NCBI GenBank assembly: GCA_015207365.1 | Contig: JADEXA010000064.1 | Location: 1 to 39,353 of the forward strand | DNA: 39,353 bases | DNA from: Vacuolonema iberomarrocanum LEGE 07170 | GTDB taxonomy: Bacteria; Cyanobacteriota; Cyanobacteriia; Elainellales; Elainellaceae | Direction: 5' to 3' | In this document: positions 1 through 8,658 of the stretch, piece after piece | Layout: each line of letters opens with the position of its first letter | Numbering within the stretch: the first letter of the stretch is position 1 | Notes under the pieces: generated by a model | The model's input: only the letters and a program-made list of their open reading frames with translations | The model's database searches: none | What the model was told of the DNA's origin: nothing | Made by a program: the position numbers and the translations under genes

Positions 1-125
1 GCAATGAATCCTTGTAATTCTTCTACTGCAGTTTGGGAAGAGGTATTGACCACCGAAGTAACCTGGATACGACTCGACCTCTGTATTTTCCCTTACTCCC
101 TTCAAAAATCAAAACGGATTGCTAT

Positions 126-219
126 AGCTCGGCATGATGAAAAACCAGATCTAAAAAACCTGCACCGCTCGCAGCGCGAGCGGTGCAGGTTTTTTTGGAT
201 CTTCGGTTTAATTGCACCT
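126..219. repeat. Palindromic repeat, family F1 (copy 1)
   Basis: A perfect 20-bp inverted repeat (153-172 and 176-195) with the loop AGC sits inside a conserved frame that starts AGCTCGGCATGATGAAAAA and ends TTTAATTGCACCT. The same frame recurs at 39126-39218 around a different stem. On the minus strand the stem is followed by a run of T, so it could also terminate the aarF-like gene ending at 239. Positions 1-125 show no gene I can support. Confidence 0.85.
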
Positions 220-238
220 ACCGACTTACACCGATAGC

Positions 239-2251
239 CTATCGACGGGCAGGGGGGAGCGCGAGTTGCTTGTCCGATTGAGACGGAGTAATGTCTCGCA
301 CTTCCACTGTGTTGGTCGCAGGGGGAACCTCCTCCGGCAGAAGAAACTCTCGGATAAAGCGAGCAGCAGCCCGTTGCGCTAAGCCACTAGCAATTTGCTG
401 ACCCATTTCTTGAGTTTCAGGCCGGGTCAGTAGATTTGGCAGCACAGGCAAAAGCTGCATGGGGTCGAACCCTGGGGTATCTCGCAGCAACGTGAGGACT
501 CGCAAGAGATGCTCAGTTTGTGGTTTCTGCTCGGCAACCGGAGCGGCGTGACCATTCTTCAGACCCAGGCGATCGCGCACCACCGCCGTCACCCGACTCA
601 CCGCCATTTGACCCATGCCATCGACCCCTTCGACAATCTCATTGACCAGTTGCTCACGGATAAACTCTCCACGTTCTGAGAAGAGAAATTCGATTGCCTG
701 ATCGATGGCCTTATTCAGGTCATAGTCAGAGCTGTCTTTAGCATTGCGGAGCAGATTTTCAAGCCGATTCCAGCGGACCGTGCCCTCCTGGAAAAGCAAC
801 TCCTTCAGCGAAGTACGTAACTGCGGAGCCGGATCGGTGAGCAATCGCTTGGCAATGTAAGGATAGGCTTTGCTCAACACCTTAAAGTCCGGATCAACAT
901 GGATGGCAATCCCTTCCAGCGTGACCAGAGAGCGAATAATCAGCGCATAATAGGCCGGGATGCGGAAGGGATAGTCGTACATTACTTCCGACAATTGATC
1001 CGTGATGCTCTTGAAATTCATCTCGGCCACACTGGCTCCCAGCGCATTGCTAAAGACATTAGCCAGGGCAGGAATGATTGGCGTCAAATCGGTGTCGGGT
1101 GTCAGGAATTCCAGATTGACATAATCGTGAGCCAGTCCTGAAAAGTCACGATTGACCATATGAACCACCGCCTCGATCAGTCCGTAGCGCTGCGGCGGGC
1201 GGATCTCGCTCATCATGCCAAAATCGAGGTACGCCAGCTTACCATCACGGGTGGCCAGCAGGTTGCCGGGGTGTGGGTCGGCATGAAAGAAGCCATGTTC
1301 CAGCAGTTGCCGCAGCGAGCACTGCACCCCGACCTCAATCAAGTGAGCCGCGTCGATATTCTGAGCCCGAATCGCTTCAGGGTTGGTCAGCTTGGTTCCA
1401 TCGATCCATTCCATCGTCAAAACGCGACGATTGGTGTAATCCCAATAGATGCGGGGTACATAGATTTCGGGCAGATGTCCGTAGAGTTTGGCGAAACGCT
1501 CGGCATTGTAGGCTTCGTGGGCATAGTCCATCTCTTCGAAGATGCGTGCCCCAAATTCATCCATGATGCCGACCAAGTCACTACGAACACGCTTGACAAC
1601 CTTCGTCGCAAGGCTCGCAAGCTGACGCAGGATGAACAAATCCAGCGTAATCCGCTGAGCCAGGCCAGGACGCTGCACTTTGACCGCAACATCTTCTCCA
1701 GTCTTGAGCTTGCCGCGATAAACCTGCCCCAAGGATGCAGCTGCCAAGGGATCTGGAGAAAGCTCGGCATAGATACGTTCGGGGCGATCGCCCAATTCCT
1801 CTTCGATAAACTGAAACGCCACCTCGTTGGGAAAAGGGGGTAGCTGATCCTGTAACTTCGTCAGCTCCTCCAGATACAACGGCGGTACCAGGTCAGGACG
1901 GGTCGAGAGCGCTTGCCCCACCTTAATAAACGCAGGCCCCAAGTCCGTCAACATCTCACGCAGTTGCGTGGCTCGCCGCTGCTCATTCTTCTTGAGCTTC
2001 CCCGTTTGGCGATCCCACCACACTTGCAGCGCAAACCACAAGAACGGCCCAAAAATTGTCAGTAACCGCGCCCAAACCTGCAATGGGCGGGGATTGTAGT
2101 AAGCGGCGATCGCCTCTGGATCGTAGCGGATAGCACGATCGGTTGCCGAGGCATGCTCCGTACTGATAACAGCTTCGATCTCGTCACTCGTCCTTATAAC
2201 ATCGGAGACGCGAGACGGATCGGCAGATTGCAGGGGTTCGGTGCGGGTCAT
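239..2251 (-). CDS. ABC1/AarF/UbiB-family atypical protein kinase
   Basis: A 670-aa member of the ABC1 (UbiB/ADCK) atypical kinase family. Seen: a KxGQ motif at residues 110-113, the alanine-rich loop AAAS at 170-173, the ATP-binding lysine in VAVKVQRP (K191), the family-specific FEEMDYxxEAxN segment near 238-249, the catalytic-loop variant HADPHPGN at 323-330 and the metal-binding DFG at 343-345. Residues 61-79 form a hydrophobic stretch that may contact a membrane. Family members act in isoprenoid-quinone and other lipid metabolism, and cyanobacteria and plastids carry several paralogues. The substrate cannot be told from sequence. The length and long C-terminal extension fit the cyanobacterial type. 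It is the last gene before a strong hairpin (153-195) and stands apart from the upstream hydroxylase gene, so it is probably transcribed alone. Confidence 0.95.
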   Translation of the reverse strand: MTRTEPLQSADPSRVSDVIRTSDEIEAVISTEHASATDRAIRYDPEAIAAYYNPRPLQVWARLLTIFGPFLWFALQVWWDRQTGKLKKNEQRRATQLREMLTDLGPAFIKVGQALSTRPDLVPPLYLEELTKLQDQLPPFPNEVAFQFIEEELGDRPERIYAELSPDPLAAASLGQVYRGKLKTGEDVAVKVQRPGLAQRITLDLFILRQLASLATKVVKRVRSDLVGIMDEFGARIFEEMDYAHEAYNAERFAKLYGHLPEIYVPRIYWDYTNRRVLTMEWIDGTKLTNPEAIRAQNIDAAHLIEVGVQCSLRQLLEHGFFHADPHPGNLLATRDGKLAYLDFGMMSEIRPPQRYGLIEAVVHMVNRDFSGLAHDYVNLEFLTPDTDLTPIIPALANVFSNALGASVAEMNFKSITDQLSEVMYDYPFRIPAYYALIIRSLVTLEGIAIHVDPDFKVLSKAYPYIAKRLLTDPAPQLRTSLKELLFQEGTVRWNRLENLLRNAKDSSDYDLNKAIDQAIEFLFSERGEFIREQLVNEIVEGVDGMGQMAVSRVTAVVRDRLGLKNGHAAPVAEQKPQTEHLLRVLTLLRDTPGFDPMQLLPVLPNLLTRPETQEMGQQIASGLAQRAAARFIREFLLPEEVPPATNTVEVRDITPSQSDKQLALPPARR

Positions 2252-2564
2252 GATGTGCGTTTAGAAAGGACAGTTGAAAGAGTGCGATCGCGTAGAGGAC
2301 GCAGAACTATCTATAAAGCGAGAACTAGAGCGGAACGTAGGGGTTTAGATAAATGCCTGTCTGCTTTTGTTAATTATTGTAACAGCGGAGTCACGAAGAG
2401 GGATCTACCAATAGACAGCTAAGCAAACAGCTGAACTCAGGTAATTTCTGCAAATTTCTGCAAATGAATGACTTGAAGGGGCAAAAGGCTGGGGTTCAAA
2501 CCGACCAAATCTGACTCTGTTGCCTCGGGAGATGCTTGGCTAGAAATCGTCTAAATGGTCACGT

Positions 2565-2609
2565 AAAAATGCTGCCGTCTCCAGCATGGCACTTTGAGGT
2601 GGAGACGGC
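2565..2609 (-). terminator. Candidate Rho-independent terminator
   Basis: Ten-base arms GCCGTCTCCA (2574-2583) and TGGAGACGGC (2600-2609) pair, and on the minus strand a TTTTT run (2569-2565) follows the stem after a few bases. It lies downstream of the minus-strand hydroxylase gene. The rest of the 2252-2784 gap holds a duplicated 10-mer AATTTCTGCA (2443-2462), a HIP1-like site and the palindrome at 2700, but no gene I can support. Confidence 0.5.
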
Positions 2610-2699
2610 TTGTCGAAATTGGGCTAAATTTCCGAAGCATAGAGAAGGGATTACCGATAGAATCCGTTTCTTCTGAGACCAATTCTATGAAAGCCAAAA

Positions 2700-2752
2700 C
2701 CAAACATTTTTTTGAAACCCTTGCGGCACAAGGATTTCAAAAAAATGTTTGG
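2700..2752. repeat. Palindromic hairpin, family F3 (copy 1)
   Basis: Perfect 18-bp outer arms (2700-2717 and 2735-2752) enclose a second stem CCTTG/CAAGG with apex CGGCA. The inner part TTTTTGAAACCCTTGC matches the hairpin at 30282-30334 apart from a few positions, while the outermost bases differ. It lies 33 bp past the end of the hydroxylase gene and may help end its transcript. Confidence 0.8.
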
Positions 2753-2784
2753 AGTAGGTTCTTCGCGAATTAGGATGAGCCGTT

Positions 2785-3279
2785 TTACCACCACTGAATA
2801 TGGAGCGGGCCACCTAGAGGTGCGTCACAGCCTTCCCGCCACTCCACAGGTTTGTAAGTGCCAAAGACATGATCCCACCAATCAACCCCTAACCCAAAGT
2901 TGTGATGCCACTGGTTGTAGCGATGGTGGACGTAATGGACAGGCATCGACATCCAGAAGCACTGCGTCGGGTTATCGTGCTGAAGTTGGTGGGCATAGGC
3001 CGAGAAAACCGCATAGGTCAGCGCCCCCAAGAAAAAACACAGCGCAAATTGCCAGGAGAACCAAACAATGATGAGCGGCAGTGGAACCACGACTTTGAAA
3101 TACTCTAAAAATTCCTTGAACACGCCTTGTCCCGTACCTTCCCGGTGATGTTCGACGTGGAACTCGCACTTTTCGGGAACCTTGTGCATCAAGCGGTGCA
3201 GCCAGTATTCGACGAAGCTGGCAAAGACAAAGGTCAGAACAAAGCAAAGGATGTAGAGCAATGGTAAGTAGCTATTCAT
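2785..3279 (-). CDS. Fatty acid hydroxylase superfamily protein (di-iron membrane oxygenase)
   Basis: A 164-aa membrane protein of the sterol desaturase/fatty acid hydroxylase superfamily. Seen: the histidine clusters that bind the di-iron centre, HRLMH at 28-32, HVEHH at 41-45, HYVHH at 115-119 and WHHNFG at 124-129, plus further His at 97, 101 and 137. Hydrophobic segments lie at about 4-24 and 63-95. WWDHVFGTYK near 134-143 is the typical family ending. These enzymes use O2 at the membrane to hydroxylate or desaturate lipids, sterols or carotenoids; the substrate here is unknown. At 164 aa it is short for the superfamily but keeps all clusters. It could be confused with CrtR- or CrtZ-type carotenoid hydroxylases, but the HRxMH/HxxHH spacing suits the sterol-desaturase type. 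Confidence 0.85.
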   Translation of the reverse strand: MNSYLPLLYILCFVLTFVFASFVEYWLHRLMHKVPEKCEFHVEHHREGTGQGVFKEFLEYFKVVVPLPLIIVWFSWQFALCFFLGALTYAVFSAYAHQLQHDNPTQCFWMSMPVHYVHHRYNQWHHNFGLGVDWWDHVFGTYKPVEWREGCDAPLGGPLHIQWW

Positions 3280-3437
3280 CGGAATGGGCGAATACCTAAT
3301 TAAAATTCCATCGATTAGTTATAGCGCGTTGCTGTCAGGAGACGCTACTCCTTCAACGCGATCGCCACCCATTCCAGACATAGGGGTTGAAAAATCATTC
3401 CCTCAATCAGCAATGCCCAGATACATACGGGCTACCG

Positions 3438-6400
3438 TTACTGGATATTGCACTCACGAAGGCGTCGCATTAGGTTGGAGAGCATCTTAATATCGGTACC
3501 ACCAAAGCTCCGATTCGTTCCCACTGTCCCTGTACGCAACGCCGCCAACGGAGAGAGCTTCCAGAACCAAAGGGCCGGCAAATGTCCGGTCACCGCCGTG
3601 GTCGAATTGAAGTCCAGATCCTTGTACTGGCGGAACATCGGGTAGAAATTGGCCGCTTTCCACATCCACTTTAGCCGCAGGGTCACTTCAATCAGACGGC
3701 GATCGCTATTCATCTTAATATCGCGGAACTGGTCATAAATTCGTTCCTGCGCAACAAAGCCAAAATGCCCGCCACTGTACTTTTCCCAGAGTTGGCTGAT
3801 GGTTTGCAAGTCAAGGCAGGGGAAATCGGCGATCGCCTCTGGGCTGAGCCAGTCCTCTTTGGTGCGATCGCTCGCCAGCAACATCACCCGCAGGGTTTCT
3901 CGATCAGCTTCCCGCCACAATCCATCCTGCAGCAACCCTTGCAGTACAGCGTAGTCAACATTGCGTTCGGATACCAGATCGTCGCTCAACAACCCTTGCA
4001 GCACAGCGTAGTCAGCATTCCGATCAGCCTCTAGAGCACCCCTGTCGGATGACGAGAGCGGTGGTGGCGGCGTATAACCAGAAACGTTGGCTACCCCAAC
4101 ACTGTGCGGCAATGGGTCTGGCGATGGGTTCGATGGGGGCGGGGCCGGTGGTTCATAAGGGTGTTCTCCTGGAGCCTCGGAAAACGGTTCCTCCGACAAG
4201 TTTAGATCGGCTGTCTTTTTGTCCCCCTCATTCACGTCCCCCCACTCTAAGAGGGCGTGAAGCGCATCGACCTCCGCATCGCTTTTGGCCGGATCATCGG
4301 CTGAGGGCGGATCAACCGCTGGAGCGTCAGATGAAGAGTTGAGCTGATCCGCTTGCTCCTCGACCAGATTGGCCGGAGGAGGGGGAACCAGGGAATCTAT
4401 GGGCGATTCGGAAGCGGTTTCCTCCATCGATTCGGAGTCGGCTAGTTTTTGAATCACCTCGTTAATTTCCCCGCGCTCCAGTAGATCGTGAAGCGCATCG
4501 ACCTCTGCATCAATCTTGGCCTGATCGTCCGCTGACAGTTGATCAAGCATTGGAATGTCCGGGTGGGAATCGGGTTGATCTGATCGCTCCTCAGCCAGGG
4601 TTGGGGGAGGCGAGGGACTGAGAGCATCCGCTAGCGGTTCGGAAGACGATTCCTCTGTCGATTCGGATGCCTCTAGCTTTTGAATCATCTCATTGATATC
4701 CCCCTGTTCCAGTAAGTCGTGAAGCGCATCAACCTCCGCCTCAATCTTGGCCTGATCATCCTCAAACATTGGGCCATTAGATGGGGAATCAGGTTGATCC
4801 AATTGCCCATTGGTCAGAGTTGGCGGTGGCAGGGGTACGGGAGAATCCGGCGGTGGTGCAGGAGAAGGAGATTCCGCTGATCCATTGCTGGACTGGAGAG
4901 AAGGCGTCACATTTAGCCGTTCCTCCAGTTGAAACACATCATCGGCATTGAGATTGAGGGCACGCCAAGTTGCATCTAAAGCATGGCGGGTCTCATCATC
5001 GGGGGGATTAGCCCGCGCCAGTGCTTCGCGATAGGTAATTTCATATTGCTGTAATGCTCGCTGGTAGGCACGACGCTGCTCCTTTGCTTGCGCCATCAGT
5101 TGCTCATGGATCTGAGCAACATCTTCATCTTGCAGTTGCAATTCGATCTGCAAGCGTTTCAGTTCATCCTGATTTGCCACGCTCAAGGGAAATTCCTCTT
5201 GCAAGAGTTGTTCACATGTCCGTCGATAGTACGCCAGATTTTGTTGATAGCGTTCCTGATAAAGGGTTGCGCTAACCCGATCTTCTGCCGCAACCACATC
5301 GGTATCGCTGAGATCGAGCGTCTGTTGCAGTTTGGCCAGACGATCGCGCGTCGGTTTACGCAATGTCCCATCCTGCTTCACCGCCTCCAGAAACGCTGTT
5401 TCATACTGGGCGCAATGGGCCTGGTGGGTGGCGCGTTCCGCTTCGATTTGCGATCGCACCCGCTGAAACACCACCCGAGCATGAGCTTCTTGCACACCCA
5501 AGGAATGCTGTAGCTTATGCATTCGATGGTGAATCATATCGGTGAGCGGATAGGTTGCTCGCATTTCGGTTTGCCAAGCTTGCTCAAACTGGCGCAGAGT
5601 TTGGTGGTACTGCTCCCGCTGAGCTTGCTCAACAGTGGAAAGGCGCGTTTCGATCGCGCACACCTCGTCATCAGAGAGATCGAGCGATCGCTGCACTTGC
5701 TGTAGTTTGTAGCGATCGCCAGGGGTCGGGGGGAAATGCTGGGCAATGGTGTCGCGGAACAACTGCTCATATTGCTGGCGATGTTGGCGTTGGGTCGCTG
5801 CCCGCTCGGCATAGGGCTGCATGACCGCTTGCTGAATCGGCTCCACCTCCTCATTCGACAGCTCTAGCAAGTGCTGAAATTCTTGCAATTCCTGCCGCAC
5901 CGATTCTGGTAACGGATACGCCTGGCGCACTGCGGCTTGCAACGCCTGACGATAGCGCTGTAAATCTTTCTCCCGTTCCCGGTAAGGATGCAGAATTTCA
6001 TCTTCAATCGCTTGGGCATCGGAAGGCCGCAACCCCAGCGTCATCCGTCGCTTGTCGAGGATGGCGCGACCGATGGGGGAGATCTGCCCATCCTGCACTC
6101 GCTGCTCGACCTGTGCCCGATACTGCTGGCGCGGGTCAAACACCGGAACGCGGGTCAGGGGAATGCTGCAATCTTCTTCCCGCCACGCAATGAGCTCTGG
6201 ATGCCCCTCAACCAGCACCGCTTTCAGCTCATCCGAGATATAGGCATGCAGCTCGTCCACCGACACCAGCCGATCGTGGTTGCGATCGGCCTTCCCAGTA
6301 CAAATCCCTTCTACCAATAGATGGGCGTAGGGCGAGAGCTCCTCGCTGTCGAACTGAGGAATATGATGGGCCGCCTCAGCCCCTAGCAGAATGACGCGTC

Positions 6401-6887
6401 CCTGCCCGCCCAATTGATGTTTTAAATTTAGCGATCCGTTATATGCCGCTTTGGGGTGAGGTTCCATGCCGCCGAAGCCGCAGTCGAGAATCATCACCTG
6501 CTGCTCAGCTCGACTGCCACTCATAATGTCTTGCACCGCATGGGCAGAGAGCGCTGTTGCCCGCACCAGCTCTCCATCTACATTGCGGCGGGTTGAGGCG
6601 GTCGTGAGGAAAGCATTGCCCTGGCGATCGCGCACCCCCTTTCCAGCAAACAACAGCACCGCCAGATCATCCCGCCCCAACTTGCGGAAAAAGTTCTCAA
6701 TCTCCTCTTCCATCTGCATCCGATCGGGGTCGAGCAACGGTTTTGGCACTTCGGCAAACCCACCAATATCCGGACGCAATAAAACCTCTCTGATAGCTTC
6801 CACATCATTGCGAGCGGTCAGAGACGGTTGAATAACATCCTGATTCTGGTAGTTGCCAACCCCGATTAACAGGGCATATTTCGCCAT
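3438..6887 (-). CDS. Caspase-fold pseudoprotease fused to a helical-repeat stalk and a GUN4 domain
   Basis: An 1149-aa multidomain protein. Residues 1-240 look like a peptidase C14 (caspase/orthocaspase p20) domain: strand motif KYALLIGVGNY, then FAGKG (80-84) where active enzymes have a GHG histidine, and LDCGFGG (134-140) where they have DCCxSG. So K83 replaces the catalytic His and G137 the catalytic Cys. DRNHDRLVSVDE (201-212) has the spacing of an EF-hand Ca2+ loop. Residues 250-660 contain about six 65-75-aa helical units, each with an LxLSDxDV-like element. Residues 660-945 are Pro-rich linkers holding three acidic repeats (ADDQAKIDAEVDALHDLLE type). Residues 955-1149 form a GUN4 domain (DFPCLDLQTISQLWEKYS, GHFGFVAQERIYDQ), a fold known from the porphyrin-binding regulator of Mg-chelatase. 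The first GUN4 helix is duplicated (19-aa period). Likely a signalling or scaffold protein rather than a protease. 3280-3437 downstream shows no gene. Confidence 0.9.
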   Translation of the reverse strand: MAKYALLIGVGNYQNQDVIQPSLTARNDVEAIREVLLRPDIGGFAEVPKPLLDPDRMQMEEEIENFFRKLGRDDLAVLLFAGKGVRDRQGNAFLTTASTRRNVDGELVRATALSAHAVQDIMSGSRAEQQVMILDCGFGGMEPHPKAAYNGSLNLKHQLGGQGRVILLGAEAAHHIPQFDSEELSPYAHLLVEGICTGKADRNHDRLVSVDELHAYISDELKAVLVEGHPELIAWREEDCSIPLTRVPVFDPRQQYRAQVEQRVQDGQISPIGRAILDKRRMTLGLRPSDAQAIEDEILHPYREREKDLQRYRQALQAAVRQAYPLPESVRQELQEFQHLLELSNEEVEPIQQAVMQPYAERAATQRQHRQQYEQLFRDTIAQHFPPTPGDRYKLQQVQRSLDLSDDEVCAIETRLSTVEQAQREQYHQTLRQFEQAWQTEMRATYPLTDMIHHRMHKLQHSLGVQEAHARVVFQRVRSQIEAERATHQAHCAQYETAFLEAVKQDGTLRKPTRDRLAKLQQTLDLSDTDVVAAEDRVSATLYQERYQQNLAYYRRTCEQLLQEEFPLSVANQDELKRLQIELQLQDEDVAQIHEQLMAQAKEQRRAYQRALQQYEITYREALARANPPDDETRHALDATWRALNLNADDVFQLEERLNVTPSLQSSNGSAESPSPAPPPDSPVPLPPPTLTNGQLDQPDSPSNGPMFEDDQAKIEAEVDALHDLLEQGDINEMIQKLEASESTEESSSEPLADALSPSPPPTLAEERSDQPDSHPDIPMLDQLSADDQAKIDAEVDALHDLLERGEINEVIQKLADSESMEETASESPIDSLVPPPPANLVEEQADQLNSSSDAPAVDPPSADDPAKSDAEVDALHALLEWGDVNEGDKKTADLNLSEEPFSEAPGEHPYEPPAPPPSNPSPDPLPHSVGVANVSGYTPPPPLSSSDRGALEADRNADYAVLQGLLSDDLVSERNVDYAVLQGLLQDGLWREADRETLRVMLLASDRTKEDWLSPEAIADFPCLDLQTISQLWEKYSGGHFGFVAQERIYDQFRDIKMNSDRRLIEVTLRLKWMWKAANFYPMFRQYKDLDFNSTTAVTGHLPALWFWKLSPLAALRTGTVGTNRSFGGTDIKMLSNLMRRLRECNIQ
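3933..4025 (-). repeat. 57-bp tandem duplication within the GUN4 region
   Basis: The sequence beginning CAACCCTTGCAG at 3933 recurs at 3990, a shift of 57 bp. It encodes NADYAVLQGLLSDD and NVDYAVLQGLLQDG, so the first GUN4 helix is present twice, in frame, 19 residues apart. Confidence 0.8.
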
Positions 6888-7181
6888 GAGTAGTGCTCCT
6901 ACACCTATCCTCAGCTCAGAGGGGAGGAGTCAGATCGGTGCGACACCCAAGCAGCCGATCTACGGACAAAAGGTATCAAATCGAACAAAAATTACGAAAA
7001 AAACGCGACCCTTAATTACAAGAGTAATACGCCTTTTCTAAAATTGAACTTTCCTTGGCAAAAAATCCGGACGGAGGAAGAGTTGCGCCTAATGTGTCAA
7101 TGAGCGATCGCCCCTTTCCCACGCGCACAATTCGCCGTCCCCAACTATCCCCATCTGCTCCCATTCGTACCCACTCGGAAA

Positions 7182-7246
<65 letters not shown>

Positions 7247-7324
7247 ACCTACATTTGACTTACGTTTACAGGACTAGACCGACGGATGGCATGAAAATTT
7301 TGGTTTTGGCTAGCGTCAAAATGC

Positions 7325-7831
7325 TCAGCTCTTTGGGGCTGAAATATCATCCAGGAAGCGATACATCACGTAGGCATCAACATAGCTCAACTGCTTGTTC
7401 CGAATAGCCTTGGGCAAGGTTCCGACAATTTCAAACCCCAGCTTTTTCCAGAGCCGCACCGCCGCTTCATTGGTGCTCACGACGATATTGAACTGCATAG
7501 CCAAAAAGCCCTCAGCCTTGGCTTGCTGCAAGCAATGCCAGCCCAACGCGGTGCCAATTCCCTTGCCGCCCCACTCGGGATGCACCATGAAGGAGGCGTT
7601 GGCTACATGGCTGCCCAAATCCCGCTGGTTCTTCACCATGCGATATAGCCCCACAATCTGCCCTTCGGCCTCCGCCACATAGGCCCACCCACCCTCCGGC
7701 AGCAAGTAGGCGATCGCCTCCTCCCGGCTTGTATCCGCCGCAAACACATAGGTATCCTCCGTGGCCACCACCCGCCGAAAGATCTCCCACATGCCCTCAG
7801 CATCGGCGATCGCAGCTGGCCGAATCTCCAT
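7325..7831 (-). CDS. GNAT-family N-acetyltransferase
   Basis: A 168-aa GCN5-related N-acetyltransferase. Seen: the acetyl-CoA pyrophosphate loop GGKGIGTAL at about 88-96, followed by the C-terminal motif LWKKLGFEIVGTLPKA, as in ribosomal-protein or small-molecule acetyltransferases. The reading frame is open up to 7867, but I chose the ATG at 7831 because GGAGG lies 7 nt upstream of it and because MEIRPA is a typical GNAT beginning. The substrate is not predictable; the family transfers acetyl from acetyl-CoA to amines. It is encoded divergently from the neighbouring toxin-antitoxin pair. Confidence 0.9.
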   Translation of the reverse strand: MEIRPAAIADAEGMWEIFRRVVATEDTYVFAADTSREEAIAYLLPEGGWAYVAEAEGQIVGLYRMVKNQRDLGSHVANASFMVHPEWGGKGIGTALGWHCLQQAKAEGFLAMQFNIVVSTNEAAVRLWKKLGFEIVGTLPKAIRNKQLSYVDAYVMYRFLDDISAPKS

Positions 7832-7948
7832 TCCCACCCCTCCAAACATTGCGAAGCTATCTCTCAAAAGCTTACGTCTGAGTTCGTGCGGGCTTCTGAA
7901 AACTAGTGCAAAATAGCTGGAAGCGCTCTATTTTCTTCGGCACGCTAA

Positions 7949-7960
7949 ACTTGTACAAGT
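7949..7960. promoter_or_regulatory. Candidate YefM operator
   Basis: ACTTGTACAAGT is a perfect 12-bp palindrome with a TGTACA core, 28 bp before the yefM start codon. The E. coli YefM antitoxin is known to bind palindromes with a TGTACA core and to repress its own operon, so this is very likely the autoregulatory site. Confidence 0.75.
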
Positions 7961-7988
7961 AAACAGACAGTTTATGCAGGACATAGCG

Positions 7989-8258
7989 ATGGAAATCGTT
8001 ACGTTTAGTGAGGCGAGGAACAAGCTGAAAGCTATCTTAGATCGGGTTGCTGATGATGCCGACTACACCATCATCACTCGGCGGGATGCCGATGATGCTG
8101 TGGTGATGTCCTTGGAGTACTTCAATAGCCTGCTCGAAACCGTTCATTTACTAAAATCCTCCGCGAATGCGGCTCACTTAGATCGTTCGATCGCCCAATA
8201 CAAGCAGGGCCAAGTCGTTCAAAACGAGCTGATTGAACCCGATGCATCGGATGAGTAA
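7989..8258 (+). CDS. yefM: Type II antitoxin, YefM (Phd/YefM family)
   Basis: An 89-aa antitoxin. The N-terminal FSEARNKLKAILDRVADD and ITRRDADDAVVMSLEYFNSL match the DNA-binding and dimerisation half of YefM, and the acidic C-terminal tail is expected to wrap and neutralise the YoeB toxin. An in-frame ATG exists at 7974, but the ATG at 7989 has an AGGA about 8 nt upstream and begins with the family-typical MEIVTFSEARN. It overlaps the toxin gene by 8 bp, giving translational coupling. The TGTACA-core palindrome just upstream suggests autorepression. Confidence 0.93.
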   Translation: MEIVTFSEARNKLKAILDRVADDADYTIITRRDADDAVVMSLEYFNSLLETVHLLKSSANAAHLDRSIAQYKQGQVVQNELIEPDASDE

Positions 8259-8514
8259 TCGCAAATTAGCCTGGACGGATGAGGCTTGGCAAGACTATCT
8301 ATATTGGCAAGGTCAGGACAAAAAGACGCTGAAACGAATTAACAAGTTAATCAACGAAACCAAGAAACGTCCATTTGAAGGCGTAGGGAAGCCGGAACCT
8401 TTGCGGGAAAATTTGTCTGGGTTCTGGTCACGCCGCATTGATGAGATGAATCGCTTGGTCTACGCGGTAGACGACGATTATTTAACAATTATTTCTTGCC
8501 GCTACCACTATTAA
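8251..8514 (+). CDS. yoeB: Type II toxin, YoeB mRNA interferase
   Basis: An 87-aa RelE-superfamily ribosome-dependent endoribonuclease that cleaves mRNA in the A site. It is strikingly close to E. coli YoeB: GKPEPL, LSGFWSRRI, RLVYAV and the C-terminal CRYHY are all present. Residues equivalent to E. coli Glu46, Arg65, His83 and Tyr84 are E49, R68, H86 and Y87, so the toxin should be active. The start is the ATG at 8251 inside ATGAGTAA, overlapping the yefM stop. An upstream in-frame TTG at 8233 is less likely. The frame stays open for 40 codons after the TAA, which I regard as chance. Confidence 0.95.
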   Translation: MSNRKLAWTDEAWQDYLYWQGQDKKTLKRINKLINETKKRPFEGVGKPEPLRENLSGFWSRRIDEMNRLVYAVDDDYLTIISCRYHY

Positions 8515-8658
8515 CTGTCGAGTTTTGTGACCACCAAGTTTTGCCTGCAATCACCTAGCTCTGGGCGATTTGTCTCAACGGGTGTAGACTCATCGGTCGA
8601 GGACGAAGCGATCGCCGATCTGCCAGAATTTATGTAATGGCGTCACGTTGGATAGACC

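Noticed and set aside
4..237. Short plus-strand frame at the left edge
   Set aside because: It reads through the F1 hairpin and has no family resemblance.
1160..1843. 227-codon plus-strand frame inside the AarF-like gene
   Set aside because: Antisense to the kinase catalytic core; no ribosome-binding site and no protein-like pattern.
6200..6887. Active caspase-type protease
   Set aside because: Both catalytic positions are replaced (K83, G137).
8515..8636. In-frame 40-codon extension after the yoeB stop codon, ending in EDEAIADLPEFM
   Set aside because: No plausible start signal, YoeB already ends at its conserved HY, and no stop-codon readthrough signal is visible.
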